This document shows positions 1 to 8,283 of a stretch of DNA of 64,000 bases, in pieces. The DNA lies in NCBI GenBank assembly GCA_024233215.1, contig JACKPW010000011.1, positions 1 through 64,000 on the forward strand, given 5' to 3'. Under the pieces are notes generated by a model. It saw only the letters and a list, made by a program, of their open reading frames with translations. It ran no database searches and was not told the DNA's origin. Numbering within the stretch: the first letter of the stretch is position 1; every line of letters starts with the position of its first letter. The stretch is from Verrucomicrobiales bacterium. Its GTDB lineage: Bacteria; Verrucomicrobiota; Verrucomicrobiia; Limisphaerales; J093. Both the position numbers and the translations under genes were made by a program.

Positions 1-2023
1 ATGCGGGGAGGCGGGAGGCCAGGTCCTGGACGGGCTGCGGTTGCTGCGGTTGTTCCGCCAGTGCCACGATCTTCGCCTCGGCTGGTTTGGTGGGCATTGG
101 AGAGGTCGCCGGCTCGACAGGCGCCAGCTCGGCAAGGGATTCGAGCGACCGTCTCGCGTCGGTTTCAGGCGAAGGTCGCGATGCTGGACTGAGCAGGGCG
201 GGGAGCTGTCGGGCCTCGAGTTGCTGACCCAGATCGCTCAAGCGACTGAATTCCTCGATGCGCGCCCCCTCAGCCACGCCGGCATCGCGCACCGCTTCGG
301 ACAGCTCTCGGGTTTCAATCGGAACTCGTTGAAGGAACCGCTCGGAAGCCGGATTGGCGCCCCGGCTGAAGTTCACCACCAAGCCTTCGGCAAGTTCATC
401 CCCGGATTCCCGGCCACGCCGGCTCTTGAGTTCCCCCGCCGACAGGGAGTCCTTGAACGCGGGTTCGGCGCGGTCGAGTCCCAGCGGGGCGGGGACTTCT
501 CCCGCCGCGATCACTACCGCGCCGCCGGCCGGCCGCCCTCCCATCGTGCCTCCGGTGCGGGCGAAAAGCGTCCCAATCACCGGCTGATCTCCCAGGGTCA
601 CTTCCCGTCCATTGCTGAGGGTTGATTGCGGGTCGGACTTGTCCGAGGAGGTAACCTCCCGTGGCTTGCCTTCTCCGGGCGCGAAAGGATCCAGAGCGAC
701 ACCTTTGGCGATCGGTTCCGACCGACGCAACCCCAGCCGGGTGCGGGCCACGATGCCGGCCTGATCGAGCGGCGCCGGCCTGGAGATCGTGGTTGCCAAA
801 AAGTCCTCCTCCACGGCCGGGCCGTTCAGGGGCTCGCTGGAGGCGTAGAAGTTGTCATAGCGAGCCTGGGTCCCTCGGGCGGGCGGGGCGGATGAATCGA
901 GCGAGGTTGCGAGGGAGGAGATTCCCGGCGTTTCCGGCTGGATCGCGAAGTCCACTTCCCGGTCGGGGAGAGGAGCCGCGGCGTTGTCGGCCACGTCTCC
1001 CGCCATCATGCCCCAGCGAGCGCCCCCGGCGATTCCTCCCCGGGAACCACCGCGGCCTGCCATCATACCCCCGCCCATGGGCTGAACGCCGAAGCCGACG
1101 GATGCCGGACTGGAACTGCCATCCGTGGGAAATGCCTCGCGCGTGCTGAGTTCGAGCTGGACCGCTTCCGGCTTGCCGGCTGTCACTTCGCTCGCCTTCT
1201 CCCGGGCCTCCCCGCGCGGTGCCGGCTCCTTACCGCTGCCGAAGAGGTAGAACCGCACGTCCTCTCCCGCCGCGGTCTGGCCCGGAAGCGCGTCCACCGG
1301 TGGCGGTGAGAATCCGCGTGCGGGTCGGCCGAAGGCCTGAACCGCGTCCACCGAAGCGACCCTCTCCTGGATCGTGCTGTCAGCCCATTCATTCAGTGCT
1401 CCGCCGGCAACTTCCCTCCCTGCTGCCACCGAACCACCCGCGGGGTCGCGGTCGTAAAGGTCAAGGTTCACTTCGCGCTGTTCGGGCCTCCGCCCGCCGG
1501 CGGGCAGTGAGAGGTCGGTGACGTAGTGACCGGCCGCCGGGGTGCCGGTATTGGGAGTGGGAGCCTTTTCCAGCGCTTTGAATTCGTGTCGGGCCAGCAG
1601 GGCTCCCGGCATCCGGGCGTCGTTCGTGCCCCGGAAGACTCGTAAGGACAGTCCGAGGAACCCGAGAAGCAGCGTCAGTGAGGCAGCCACTGCGAGCGGC
1701 AGCACGGTTCGCCACCAGACCGTTCGCGCCTGGTTCACGGAGCAATCCTGGCTGGGCATGGAGCTTGTCTTGAACCTCCCCAGGAGTTCTTCGCGTTTCG
1801 GCTCCGACAGGCTTGCCGGCGCGCTGTCCCCGGCGAAGCTCTCGCGCAGGAGGCCGATGGTCCCGGCCAGTTGATCCCGCAGCGACCGCAGTTCGGCATC
1901 CCGCGCCAGTTCCGCGGCCAGTTCCTTCGCCTCCGTCGCCGGCAGTTCGCCAAACAACAGCGCCGTCAGCCGCGCCTCGCGGTCGTCGCCGGGACCAGGA
2001 ATCTCAGGAGGAGGCTTCTTCAT
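1..2023 (-). CDS. Membrane-anchored anti-sigma-like regulator, 3' end outside window
   Basis: An open frame of 674 codons runs from an ATG at 2023 off the left edge without a stop. The ATG overlaps the stop of the sigma factor gene (ATGA), so the two are translationally coupled. Residues 1-100 are charged and helical (an ALLFGELPATEAKELAAEL stretch typical of the cytoplasmic part of anti-sigma or YfbK-type proteins). Residues about 106-127 form one membrane segment. The rest seen is a long Pro/Ala/Gly-rich periplasmic region with a Gly/Met-rich patch. In related Verrucomicrobiota this layout often precedes a von Willebrand A domain, which would lie outside the window. The anti-sigma role is inferred from the coupling and topology; no zinc-finger HxxxCxxC motif is visible. 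Confidence 0.75.
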   Translation of the reverse strand, partial: MKKPPPEIPGPGDDREARLTALLFGELPATEAKELAAELARDAELRSLRDQLAGTIGLLRESFAGDSAPASLSEPKREELLGRFKTSSMPSQDCSVNQARTVWWRTVLPLAVAASLTLLLGFLGLSLRVFRGTNDARMPGALLARHEFKALEKAPTPNTGTPAAGHYVTDLSLPAGGRRPEQREVNLDLYDRDPAGGSVAAGREVAGGALNEWADSTIQERVASVDAVQAFGRPARGFSPPPVDALPGQTAAGEDVRFYLFGSGKEPAPRGEAREKASEVTAGKPEAVQLELSTREAFPTDGSSSPASVGFGVQPMGGGMMAGRGGSRGGIAGGARWGMMAGDVADNAAAPLPDREVDFAIQPETPGISSLATSLDSSAPPARGTQARYDNFYASSEPLNGPAVEEDFLATTISRPAPLDQAGIVARTRLGLRRSEPIAKGVALDPFAPGEGKPREVTSSDKSDPQSTLSNGREVTLGDQPVIGTLFARTGGTMGGRPAGGAVVIAAGEVPAPLGLDRAEPAFKDSLSAGELKSRRGRESGDELAEGLVVNFSRGANPASERFLQRVPIETRELSEAVRDAGVAEGARIEEFSRLSDLGQQLEARQLPALLSPASRPSPETDARRSLESLAELAPVEPATSPMPTKPAEAKIVALAEQPQQPQPVQDLASRLPA

Positions 2024-2658
2024 GGCGTCATCTCGCTTCGGGCCATCGCCGCGCCGAGTCCCTTGATGGCGTGATGGAGCAGGTAGCCGACATGTCCCAC
2101 CGTAAGCCCCATCCGCTCGCTGATCTGGGCATAGGACAATCCCTCCTGGAACTTGAGTTCCAGCAGGGTCCGACTGCGCGGGTCGATTCCGCCCAGGCAC
2201 CGGCGCAACTGTTCCACCTGTTCCTGCCGGGCCAGCGCCTCATCGGGACCGGGTCCCGGCTCGGAGGGTTCGCCCCGGCTGGCCCCGCCTTCCGAGGGAT
2301 CGGGCAGGGGAACAATCCGGGCCGTGCGACGGAGCTGATTGAGGGCCAGATTGTGCACAGTGCGATAGAGCCAGCGTTTTGGTTCACGGACATCGGCCAG
2401 CTGCGCGTGCAGGCGGAGGAACGCCTCCTGGAGGAGATCCTCGGCGAGGCCGTGGTCCCGGACCAGGCGGAGGGCGTAACCCAACAGGGGACCTTCCAGA
2501 GCTGCGAAGAGCTCCTCGATCGTGTCAGGTTGCCCTGACCCTGGATTGGCGCGTTGGGCTTCCGCCACGGCCTTCGGTTTGGGTCCCTCGGGCGGGCGAC
2601 CGGCCCGCCCTTCTCGCCTGCCGGCCATCCCGACCGGCGCTCTGGCTTTCGTCTTCAC
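2020..2658 (-). CDS. ECF-type RNA polymerase sigma factor
   Basis: A 212-residue sigma-70 family protein. Region 2 is at about residues 50-115 (LFAALEGPLLGYALRLV, then LAEDLLQEAFLRLH and WLYRTVHNLALNQLRR, the -10 recognition and DNA-melting part). Region 4, with its helix-turn-helix, is at about 155-205 (RTLLELKFQEGLSYAQISER). Between them is a Pro/Gly-rich linker, and there is no region 1 or 3, as expected for the ECF group. The first ~45 residues are basic, Pro-rich and poorly conserved, so the true start may be a downstream codon. Its stop overlaps the start of the membrane-anchored partner, a usual sigma/anti-sigma arrangement. The target promoters are unknown. Confidence 0.9.
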   Translation of the reverse strand: MKTKARAPVGMAGRREGRAGRPPEGPKPKAVAEAQRANPGSGQPDTIEELFAALEGPLLGYALRLVRDHGLAEDLLQEAFLRLHAQLADVREPKRWLYRTVHNLALNQLRRTARIVPLPDPSEGGASRGEPSEPGPGPDEALARQEQVEQLRRCLGGIDPRSRTLLELKFQEGLSYAQISERMGLTVGHVGYLLHHAIKGLGAAMARSEMTP

Positions 2659-2701
2659 GACACTGGCAGCGTTGCTTTCTTAGACGGGAAGCGGGCGGAG
2701 C

Positions 2702-3025
2702 CTAGGGTCCGAAGAGGAATCGGGCCACGAAGAGAGCCCCGAAGCTCAGGACGGAAAGCCGGCCCGGCCAACGCCAGGGTCGGGCGAGGGCGACGTTGAA
2801 CAACGCCAGGCAACCCAGGAAAACGAACAGGCTGACCATGCTCAGGCGCATGGCGATGTTGCCGGTGAGGTCGGTCCTCAACAGGAACCACCCCGCGCCC
2901 ACGGCGAACAAAGCGGTGCCCAGCAGGCCGAAACCCAGCCGCATCAGCAATTGCAGCCGGCGCGACTTGCTGAGTCGACGCGAGATCGCTTCTCCGAAGA
3001 TTTCAGCCAGCAGATCGTCGATCAT
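2702..3025 (-). CDS. Small two- to three-TM membrane protein, function unknown
   Basis: A 107-residue protein with a basic cytoplasmic start (SRRLSKSRRLQLLM) followed by hydrophobic segments at about residues 30-48, 60-80 and 88-104. The ATG at 3025 overlaps the stop of the upstream gene by 4 bases, so the two small membrane proteins are probably co-translated. No recognised domain. It lies in the same direction as the downstream sigma factor gene with 43 bases between, so it could share its transcript. Confidence 0.6.
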   Translation of the reverse strand: MIDDLLAEIFGEAISRRLSKSRRLQLLMRLGFGLLGTALFAVGAGWFLLRTDLTGNIAMRLSMVSLFVFLGCLALFNVALARPWRWPGRLSVLSFGALFVARFLFGP

Positions 3026-3549
3026 GTCGTCGGCTCCCGATCAGTGGGAGGTTGCCTGTCATGCCCCTCCCGGCGGGGCATCAACAACGGGGTGGTGAAG
3101 GCGGGCGACATCGGACCGTGGCCATGGTGGACTTCACCAGCACCGCGTGATCGTGAGCTGCCGAGCCGGTCCATGAATTCCCGGGCTCCGGCCGGGCCGT
3201 ACCAGAGAAGGTTGAGCGTTACGGATGTGTCCGCGGCTTCGATTCGATGGACGTCCGAGCTGTACCAACGGTCGTAAGGCCAGCCTTTCCTGCAGGGGCG
3301 GGTCACTTTCCGAATGCTTGAGTACGCGACGCGGCGCTCTCTCACCCAACCACGATGGAAGAGGCCGGCGTCGTCAAGAGTCAGCCTCATTCTGCGGAAG
3401 CGCCAGCAGACAATAACAAACACGACTGCGAACGAGGCCACCCCCTTGAAGTCCCGTGCCAATGCGGGCCCGCCAAGCCCCAGGAGCACCACGATTGCGG
3501 CCACCGCCTTCAGTCCGGGGAGATGATGCAGCGTTGCTCTGTGGGTCAT
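3022..3549 (-). CDS. Small membrane protein with PH-like domain, function unknown
   Basis: A 175-residue protein with two hydrophobic stretches near the N-terminus (about 15-32 and 36-50). They are followed by a short beta-rich segment (LTLDDAGLFHRGWVRERRVA, then YSSIRKV) resembling the bacterial PH-like domains that follow paired membrane helices. The C-terminal 50 residues are polar, Pro/His-rich and probably disordered. Its stop overlaps the start of the next small membrane protein. Function is unknown; the PH-like assignment is tentative. Confidence 0.55.
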   Translation of the reverse strand: MTHRATLHHLPGLKAVAAIVVLLGLGGPALARDFKGVASFAVVFVIVCWRFRRMRLTLDDAGLFHRGWVRERRVAYSSIRKVTRPCRKGWPYDRWYSSDVHRIEAADTSVTLNLLWYGPAGAREFMDRLGSSRSRGAGEVHHGHGPMSPAFTTPLLMPRREGHDRQPPTDREPTT

Positions 3550-3904
3550 CGCTCAGTGTGCCAGCCGGGCGGCTTGCGCGAGTTCCGATTCACAAGCCGC
3601 GCCAATGGCTCATGTCGATCCGGCACGGACGACTTTCCGTTTCCGACACGCATGTCATGGGGCTTTCTGCCAGTGTGCTGACCCCGTTTCTCGTACACCG
3701 CAGGCAGCCCTGGCTCAAGCTGAAACCTGTCGGCGCAAGCCAGCGTGATCGCCTCCGTTTGCCGCAACAACGGACTGGGACTCGCATCCCTGATGCGGCA
3801 GAATGCTCCGCATGCCATTAGCGCGACGCCAATCCGGATCGTTTCTCCCCGGGAAGATCCGTTGTCGGCGTCTCCTGCAGCCAACCGGAAGAGGGGGTGT
3901 CCGC
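3550..3904. other. Intergenic region, no gene recognised
   Basis: About 350 bases between a leftward membrane-protein gene and a rightward alpha-galactosidase gene, so it must hold divergent promoters. Short open frames on both strands have no recognisable protein features. No convincing hairpin or hexamer pair was seen. Confidence 0.5.
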
Positions 3905-6193
3905 ATGATGAAGCCTGCCTTCTGCCTTCTGATTGGCTTGAGCTGGCCCCGTCCGGCCTTGGGATGGGCCGCAGCCGTGGAGGATCCCCCCGCCCCGTGG
4001 GGGATCGTTGTGCAGGAGAACTCGCTGCGCATCTCCGCGGGCATTCTTCAGCGGCAGGTCCAACTCGACGATGGCAATGTCTCCACCCGCCACCTGACCG
4101 TCGCCGGAACGGAATGCCTGGCCGGGCCGGCCCGCGAGTTTTCCTTCAACGTTTCCTTCGCCGAACCGAACCGGAGGCCGCAAGTCCCTTCGTTCGCGCA
4201 AGAGCAGGATCAAGCCATCGACACCACCCGCCACTTCGCGCCGGAGACGGATTCCACCCGCGTTGCCATGGGCGACGATGAGAGTGCGGGAGTGCGATGG
4301 CTGCCACCGGTCGCTGTTGAGGCCGCGTCCTGGGACCGTGGGTTCGAGCCGGCAGATTTGCAGATCACGAGCCCGGGCGGAAAACGGCACCGTCTTACCC
4401 TGCAAAGCCGGGCCCGCAAAGACACCTCGCTGGAAGGACTCGAGGTGCGGTTGTGCTATGAGATCCATGATGGCTATCCCGTGATCCGAAAGTGGGTGGA
4501 GGTAACCCAGCATGGCCCGCGCTGGCTGAAGCTCGACCGGCTGATGATCGACGATCTGGAACTGGCCGACTCCTGTCGCGGGCGTACCTTGCTCACCCCG
4601 GAGGAACGGGGTGCCGGTTCCAGCGTGATTGCGTTTGGGAGTCGGGACGGCACCTACGGCCTGATTGCGGTGAGCGAAGTCCCGTCCGCCCTGCGGGAGA
4701 TCCGGGACTCCGGGACCATGGGCTATGCCGATTCCTGGTTCGAGTGGGTGCTCGGCCCGGGGGAGACTTTCGTGTCGGAACCCGTTTTTCATTTCGCCTT
4801 TTCGGGCGCGGTGACTCCCACCGTCTCGGCCGTTTCCACGCCGCTGGACCGCGCGGTGGAGGGGCCTTACTTCGGCTTTCTCCGCGAACACGTCGGGATT
4901 GCGGCGGACCAACGCCAAATCCCTGCGCCGCAGTGGTGTTCCTGGACCCATTTCAAACGCGACCTCAACGACGCGGTCGTCCGGGAACAAGCCGCCCTTG
5001 CCGCGCGCTGCGGCTTCTCGCTGATCCTCCTGGACCAGGGCTGGCAGAGGGGGCTGGTCGGGACGCAACCGGACGTCGCCAAATTTCCGGAATTCGCTGC
5101 CACCTGTCGGTATGTACGGTCGCTTGGACTGGATCTGGGATTGTGGGTCTCGTGTTATCGCTCGGAGGATTCGCCCGATGTTCAGCGCATGCCGGAAGCC
5201 CGGAGCCGGCCGTTGATCCGACGGGACGGCGGGTTCGGGATGAGCTTCGCGAGTCCGTGGCGACGGTCCTACGCCGAGGATCTGGCCCGGGTCAGCCGGC
5301 GCTACGACGTGAGCTACTTCAAGCAGGATTTCACAAACCTCAAGTTTGGCGACCTGGCGGAGGGACACGACAGTCGGACCCGGAAGGAGTCCCTGCTGCG
5401 CGGGTTGCGTGGGTTGCTGGAGGCCCAGGATATGCTACGTGAGTTACGGCCGGGGGTGACGGCGGAGATGACGCATGAAATCTACTGGGGTACGCCGGGG
5501 GTTCCCTGTGATGTGGCGGCGCTCAAGCATGCGTCGGCCTATCACATTCCGCCGAACGACTATGCGGGGGCGGGTCCAACGAACGGCCGGGTTCGTCAGG
5601 ATCAACCCGCGGATGTGGACCCACTGCGGGACCAGTTGCGTACCGGCGCGTGGCATGCCCGACAGCGCCTTTATGCCCACCGGGGCCTGCCCCTGTACGC
5701 GCTGGAATACTATGCCGCGCACGCGGTGAACATTCGCGGCAGTCTCACCCCGGAACTGCTGGACCGGCAGATTTGCAGTTGGCTGATGGGAGTGCCCGCG
5801 GTCTTCGCCGGCGACCTCGCATCGCTGAGCGATGAGAACATCGCGCAATACCGCCAGCGGTTTGACTTGCTGAAACGGTTGGAGCAGGAGCATGGCATTT
5901 ACCGGCAGTTACAGTTCAGCGGCGTGCCGGCGCCCACAGATGAGGACTGGCATTGGTGGGGTAAACTGACGCCGGAGGGCACGGGGGCGGTGATCGTGCT
6001 GCGGGGAAGCGGCGGGGCGGAGGAACGCGCGGTGAACATCCCTTGGGTCCGGCCGGACTGGAAATACCGGGTGCAGGCGTGTCTGGCGGAGCGTGACTTG
6101 GGGGTATTCAGTGGCGAATCGCTTCAGTCCGGGGAACTGCGTTTGAGACTGCCGCCGCTCGGACAAGAGATTCTCGAACTGAGGCTGGAGTGA
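3905..6193 (+). CDS. Secreted alpha-galactosidase-like glycoside hydrolase (GH36-like)
   Basis: A 762-residue protein. The start MMKPAFCLL at 3905 is chosen over an in-frame codon at 3803 because it begins a signal peptide (cleavage near ALGWAAA) and follows a GAGGGGG ribosome site. An N-terminal beta-sandwich (about 40-320) precedes a TIM barrel (about 330-640). The barrel carries QWCSWTHF, ILLDQGWQ and the clan GH-D nucleophile motif YFKQDF, with Asp475 the probable nucleophile (KxD as in GH36/GH27). A C-terminal beta domain closes the protein. Such enzymes remove terminal alpha-galactose or related residues. The substrate cannot be named from sequence. The gene overlaps the next small gene (TGATG), suggesting coupling. 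Confidence 0.82.
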   Translation: MMKPAFCLLIGLSWPRPALGWAAAVEDPPAPWGIVVQENSLRISAGILQRQVQLDDGNVSTRHLTVAGTECLAGPAREFSFNVSFAEPNRRPQVPSFAQEQDQAIDTTRHFAPETDSTRVAMGDDESAGVRWLPPVAVEAASWDRGFEPADLQITSPGGKRHRLTLQSRARKDTSLEGLEVRLCYEIHDGYPVIRKWVEVTQHGPRWLKLDRLMIDDLELADSCRGRTLLTPEERGAGSSVIAFGSRDGTYGLIAVSEVPSALREIRDSGTMGYADSWFEWVLGPGETFVSEPVFHFAFSGAVTPTVSAVSTPLDRAVEGPYFGFLREHVGIAADQRQIPAPQWCSWTHFKRDLNDAVVREQAALAARCGFSLILLDQGWQRGLVGTQPDVAKFPEFAATCRYVRSLGLDLGLWVSCYRSEDSPDVQRMPEARSRPLIRRDGGFGMSFASPWRRSYAEDLARVSRRYDVSYFKQDFTNLKFGDLAEGHDSRTRKESLLRGLRGLLEAQDMLRELRPGVTAEMTHEIYWGTPGVPCDVAALKHASAYHIPPNDYAGAGPTNGRVRQDQPADVDPLRDQLRTGAWHARQRLYAHRGLPLYALEYYAAHAVNIRGSLTPELLDRQICSWLMGVPAVFAGDLASLSDENIAQYRQRFDLLKRLEQEHGIYRQLQFSGVPAPTDEDWHWWGKLTPEGTGAVIVLRGSGGAEERAVNIPWVRPDWKYRVQACLAERDLGVFSGESLQSGELRLRLPPLGQEILELRLE

Positions 6194-6516
6194 TGACGAT
6201 AAACCGGCGTCGCTCGATCAGATGGCTGCTCGCTGCCGGCACAGCGGGACTGGCGGTGCTTGTCGTCAGTACCCTGCCACGGACTCGCTCGCTGCCGGAG
6301 GGCTACACTTGCACGTACTTCCCGGCAGGAGGACACCACTACCTGATTGCTCCCGGGGGGATCAAGAAGGTGGGCCAGGAAGTCCTCGATTACGTTCCAG
6401 CAACGCGGCCCGGGGTTGGCAGGCCGCGACCGGTGGCGATGTCCTCCGACGAATCATCGCGCTCGCCGCTTCCGGGAGCCTTGTCCTGGCCGGGACCGAC
6501 GGTAGTGGGTTGCTGA
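6193..6516 (+). pseudogene. Truncated first copy of small exported protein
   Basis: The ATG at 6193 overlaps the alpha-galactosidase stop. The first ~65 residues (from NRRRSIRWLLAAGTAGLAV to VGQEVLDY) match the intact gene at 7194. After base 6393 the similarity stops abruptly and the frame runs into unrelated Pro/Arg-rich sequence that belongs to a BNR-repeat pseudogene read in another frame. This copy has therefore lost its C-terminal beta domain. Five substitutions separate the two copies over 192 bases. Confidence 0.7.
6202..6393 (+). repeat. Direct repeat, copy 1 (192 bp)
   Basis: Bases 6202-6393 match 7197-7388 at a constant offset of 995 bases with five substitutions and no gap. The repeat covers the first part of a small exported-protein gene and ends inside the VLDY codons. 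Confidence 0.9.
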
Positions 6517-7173
6517 GGTCCGTTGATGGCGGCCGATCGTGGCGGTGGAGGAAGGCTTTCCGTCGCGCAAGGTCCGCTGTTTGCTCGTGCTGGATGGCAA
6601 GCGTACGCCGGCAGCGACCGCGCAGGTGTGTTCGTCTGCAAGGGTCAAGATCAAGCTTGGGAGCCGTTGTCCGCCGGACTTCCACCCCACGCGCAGATCT
6701 TCGCAGTGGTAGCGGCTGATGGTCGGGTGTTTGCGGCGCTCTACGGGCGCGGGCTGTACCTTTGGGATGAGTTCGAGCGTTCCTGGCTGAAGCGAGGACC
6801 CGTCACTCCGCTTGTGCTGGCCGGCGTCGGTTCTGTCCTGATCGCCGGGCACAATCCCGGCGGGCTTTGGCGGACCGACGATCTGGGCCAGTCCTGGGCG
6901 AGGGGGGTGGGGGCAGGGAGCGTGGCGGACTTGCTGACGTCCCTGACATCAGACGGACCTGACGAGTTGCCACTGGAAGCGCCAGTCTGGGAGCTGGCAT
7001 CGGGTGAACACCTGGCGATCGCCGGGGCCGACGCTGGAATCTACCTCTCGGAAGATCGGGGTCGCACTTGGACGCGGGCACGAACCGGGCTGCCGGAACA
7101 GAGCCCGGGAATCGCGTTCCTGGTCCGAGAGGAATTTGTGCTCACGGGCGTTCCGATCACGGGTGCCCCCTGA
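6396..7173 (+). pseudogene. BNR/YCF48-like beta-propeller fragment, frameshifted
   Basis: The stretch encodes propeller-type repeats with Asp-box motifs (SVDGGRSW near 6525, then TDDLGQSW and SEDRGRTW) and repeated LVLAGTDGSG-like or GVFVC strands. Continuity needs three reading frames. Frame one covers about 6396-6558, a second (SRKVRCLLVLDGKR) about 6560-6600, and a third runs from about 6601 to the stop at 7173. The 5' end is missing. The fragment is wedged between two copies of an unrelated small gene, so it is a broken remnant; sequencing error would have to occur twice to explain the frames. Confidence 0.72.
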
Positions 7174-7193
7174 GTTGGATTCTGTCGTTGCTG

Positions 7194-7520
7194 ATGAACC
7201 GGCGTCGCTCGATCAGATGGCTGCTCGCTGCCGGCACAACGGGACTGGCGGTGCTTGTCGTCAGCACCCTGCCACGGACTCGTTCGCTGCCGGAGGGCTA
7301 CACTTGCACGTACTTCCCGGCTGGAGGACACCGCTACCTGATTGCTCCCGGGGGGATCAAGAAGGTGGGCCAGGAAGTCCTCGATTACACCGTGAGCGGG
7401 ACCCTCGTCACCGGAACGGTCCGACTGAGACTGGAGCACGACGAGGTGCGCTCGTTTCGCCTCGATCTGAAGACGCATGAGGTGACGCTCGGCGACCGGG
7501 TGCAGGGCAATGCTCCTTGA
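7194..7520 (+). CDS. Small exported protein, function unknown
   Basis: A 108-residue protein with a basic start and one hydrophobic segment (RRRSIRWLLAAG, then TGLAVLVVSTL), an export signal or N-terminal anchor. A short beta-rich domain follows (YTCTYFPAGG, YLIAPGGIKK, LRLEHDEVRSFRLDL). It is the complete version of the truncated copy at 6193. It may have followed the alpha-galactosidase gene directly before the intervening DNA arrived. No family was recognised. Confidence 0.65.
   Translation: MNRRRSIRWLLAAGTTGLAVLVVSTLPRTRSLPEGYTCTYFPAGGHRYLIAPGGIKKVGQEVLDYTVSGTLVTGTVRLRLEHDEVRSFRLDLKTHEVTLGDRVQGNAP
7197..7388 (+). repeat. Direct repeat, copy 2 (192 bp)
   Basis: Second copy of the 192-bp repeat, lying within the intact small exported-protein gene. 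The sequence continues past 7388 into the gene's own C-terminal coding part, whereas the first copy is cut at the matching base. Confidence 0.9.
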
Positions 7521-7580
7521 TCCACTCACCCGGCGCAGCCACCGGGCCGCGGGACACCAACACCCGCTTGACTGGTAGCG

Positions 7581-8231
7581 TCATTCAAACTGCTGCTTGA
7601 AAGTCCGGAATTCCTCGCGCAACGCGCCCAGTTCCTCGCGCAGTTGCTGAACCTCCTCCTGCAGGAGCGTCAGGCGCGAGGGGGCGGCTTCGGTCACCGG
7701 GGACGGGGTTGCGCTGCTGTAATCCGTTAGGTCGGGGGTACCGGAAAGCAACTGCACGTAGCGCTGCTCCTTTTGCCCGGGGCGGGCGGGAATCCCCCGC
7801 ACGAGCGGGTCGTCGCCTTCGGCGAGCGCTTTCAGGCAATCCTCCACTTCGGCCGCACTGTCGAAGTGGTGCTGCCGTTCGGTCCGGGTCCGGAGTTCGC
7901 CTGTGGTTTGGGGGCCGCGGAGCATCAGCACGCAGAGCAGCGCCACCTCGGCTTCGCTCAGTTCCAGGTGTTCCCCCAGCAGATGCCGGTACTTGGGAAC
8001 CCGGGCCCCGGTGGTCATCACCTGGCTGACCAACTTCTTCTGGCGCAGCTCGAACAGTTCGTCCTCGAGGCTCTTCTCGTCATACCGGGTGATGGGGTCG
8101 CGACTGCTGGTCTGGTTGCAGGCCAGGGCCAGGGCGTGGAGGCTGAGGGGGTAGTTCTCGGGCGTCAGCCGCTCCTTTTCGAGCAGGCAGCCGAGGATGC
8201 GGGTTTCGACGGCGGACAACGTAAATGCCAT
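7581..8231 (-). CDS. YceH family (DUF480) protein
   Basis: A 216-residue protein beginning MAFTLSAVETRILG. The ATG at 8231 is chosen over a more upstream codon because it matches the family's usual start and length. Hallmarks are LLEKERLTPENYPLSL, ACNQTSSRDP and LLCVLMLRGPQTTGELR. The family has two tandem winged-helix domains (about 3-80 and 90-165), and here a C-terminal tail ends in a coiled-coil-like stretch (LLQEEVQQLREELGALREEF). YceH proteins are widespread but poorly understood; a DNA- or protein-binding role is inferred from the fold. Confidence 0.88.
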   Translation of the reverse strand: MAFTLSAVETRILGCLLEKERLTPENYPLSLHALALACNQTSSRDPITRYDEKSLEDELFELRQKKLVSQVMTTGARVPKYRHLLGEHLELSEAEVALLCVLMLRGPQTTGELRTRTERQHHFDSAAEVEDCLKALAEGDDPLVRGIPARPGQKEQRYVQLLSGTPDLTDYSSATPSPVTEAAPSRLTLLQEEVQQLREELGALREEFRTFKQQFE

Positions 8232-8283
8232 GAGTCCATTGACGCCACGGAAACCGCTTCGGTGCAAGTCCTCCCCAGCCTGC

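Noticed and set aside
3546..3884. Minus-strand open frame of 112 codons upstream of the alpha-galactosidase
   Set aside because: No domain, unusual composition, and it overlaps the promoter space needed by two divergent genes.
3818..5368. Minus-strand open frame of 516 codons
   Set aside because: Antisense to the alpha-galactosidase; Arg/Pro/Gly-rich with no domain, a GC-rich shadow.
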